Part shown: positions 6,484 through 6,707 of the stretch, one piece after another
How the letters are laid out: every line of letters begins with the position of its first letter
Numbering within the stretch: the stretch's first letter is position 1
NCBI GenBank assembly: GCA_017615375.1
Contig: JAGAAH010000049.1
Location: 1-6,707 of the forward strand
Direction: 5' to 3'
Length of the DNA stretch: 6,707 bases
Origin: Lachnospiraceae bacterium
GTDB lineage: Bacteria > Bacillota > Clostridia > Lachnospirales > Lachnospiraceae
The notes under the pieces: model-generated
Told to the model about the DNA's origin: nothing
The model's input: the letters and a program-made list of their open reading frames with translations, nothing else
Database searches by the model: none
Program-made: the position numbers and the translations under genes

Positions 6484-6707
6484 TTAATTAAATCCGACTA
6501 TCTTCTGAGAAATTTTATATGCCGCAACAGATATCTTTCTGCCGCCTCTTCCCGGAAGATTCATTACTCTTCCCATGATTCCGTTTCTAAGCTTATGGAA
6601 AAGTCTTATATCATATTCCTTAAGATATGTCCAAAGATCGCGCTTTTTCTGGAGATTCTCTTCCGTGCCCGATCTTATAAGCATAATCGTTGTAATTACC
6701 GTGATTA
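6484..6707 (-). CDS. C-terminal end of a probable family 2 glycosyltransferase, 5' part beyond window
   Basis: The frame is open from the window edge to the TAA at 6484, giving about 74 residues of a longer protein. ATG 6684 lies inside this frame with no ribosome binding site, so it is not taken as the start. The visible part begins with a short hydrophobic stretch (ITVITTIMLI), continues as a basic and charged helical region (NLQKKRDLWTYLKEYDIRLF), and ends with 'NLPGRGGRKISVAAYKISQK' then IVGFN. This tail, with NLPG(R/K)xGRK and a terminal QK(I/F)xGFN, resembles the C-terminus of GT2-type glycosyltransferases of clostridia as I remember them. Such enzymes transfer sugars from nucleotide-sugar donors in surface glycan synthesis. 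The catalytic domain with its DxD motif is outside the window, so the family cannot be confirmed here. The secDF promoter begins 22 nt after the stop, and no separate terminator is seen before it. Confidence 0.45.
   Translation of the reverse strand, partial: ITVITTIMLIRSGTEENLQKKRDLWTYLKEYDIRLFHKLRNGIMGRVMNLPGRGGRKISVAAYKISQKIVGFN

Noticed and set aside
6411..6498. AATCCGAC repeated at 6411-6418 and 6491-6498
   Set aside because: An 8-base repeat, one copy in the coding end of the glycosyltransferase gene and one in the secDF leader. There are no further spaced copies and no symmetry to suggest an operator.
1..6707. Search for CRISPR arrays, tRNA/rRNA genes, insertion sequences, att sites, toxin-antitoxin or defence genes
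   Set aside because: No regularly spaced repeats, cloverleaf-like segments, transposase or recombinase motifs, or terminal inverted repeats were seen. All space is filled by the listed genes and short intergenic regions.

Overview
The window looks like an ordinary housekeeping stretch of a Gram-positive Firmicute (Clostridia) chromosome. Lachnospiraceae, perhaps Butyrivibrio-like, is my best guess. The reasons are the fused SecDF, the short Mrp ATPase with an N-terminal cysteine cluster, the HD-GYP-like protein with an N-terminal 'LKPGMRVAKPIY' module, an ECF-type S component, strong GGAGG/GGGGG ribosome binding sites, and moderately AT-rich DNA with intrinsic hairpin-plus-U terminators. The genus is inference from protein style, not from a database match. 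All recognisable genes are on the minus strand, so transcription runs from high to low coordinates.

In transcription order: (1) 6707-6484, the C-terminal end of a probable family 2 glycosyltransferase, cut by the window edge. (2) A near-consensus sigma-A promoter (6461-6433), then a leader of about 109 nt with an 11-bp hairpin (6411-6384), then secDF (6317-4152), a fused Sec translocase motor subunit. A textbook terminator (4122-4092) follows it. (3) A weaker promoter (4078-4050) and an HD-GYP-like protein (4003-2846) that has lost most catalytic-site residues. (4) After 73 nt with no clear promoter or strong terminator comes an Mrp/NBP35-type Fe-S carrier ATPase (2772-1924), closed by a terminator (1921-1891). 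(5) A uracil/xanthine-type permease (start revised to 1816, end 545), with an ECF transporter S component (529 to beyond 1) 15 nt downstream, forming a likely two-gene nutrient-uptake unit.

The genes do not form one pathway. They are several short transcription units for surface glycan synthesis, protein export, a degenerate cyclic-dinucleotide-type signalling protein, Fe-S cluster handling, and nucleobase/vitamin-type uptake. I see no mobile element, CRISPR array, tRNA, rRNA or known riboswitch, and no convincing new multi-gene system. The points most worth checking are an Ala in place of the SecF transmembrane Asp, the degenerate HD-GYP site, the secDF leader hairpin, and the mixed uracil/xanthine signature of the permease.
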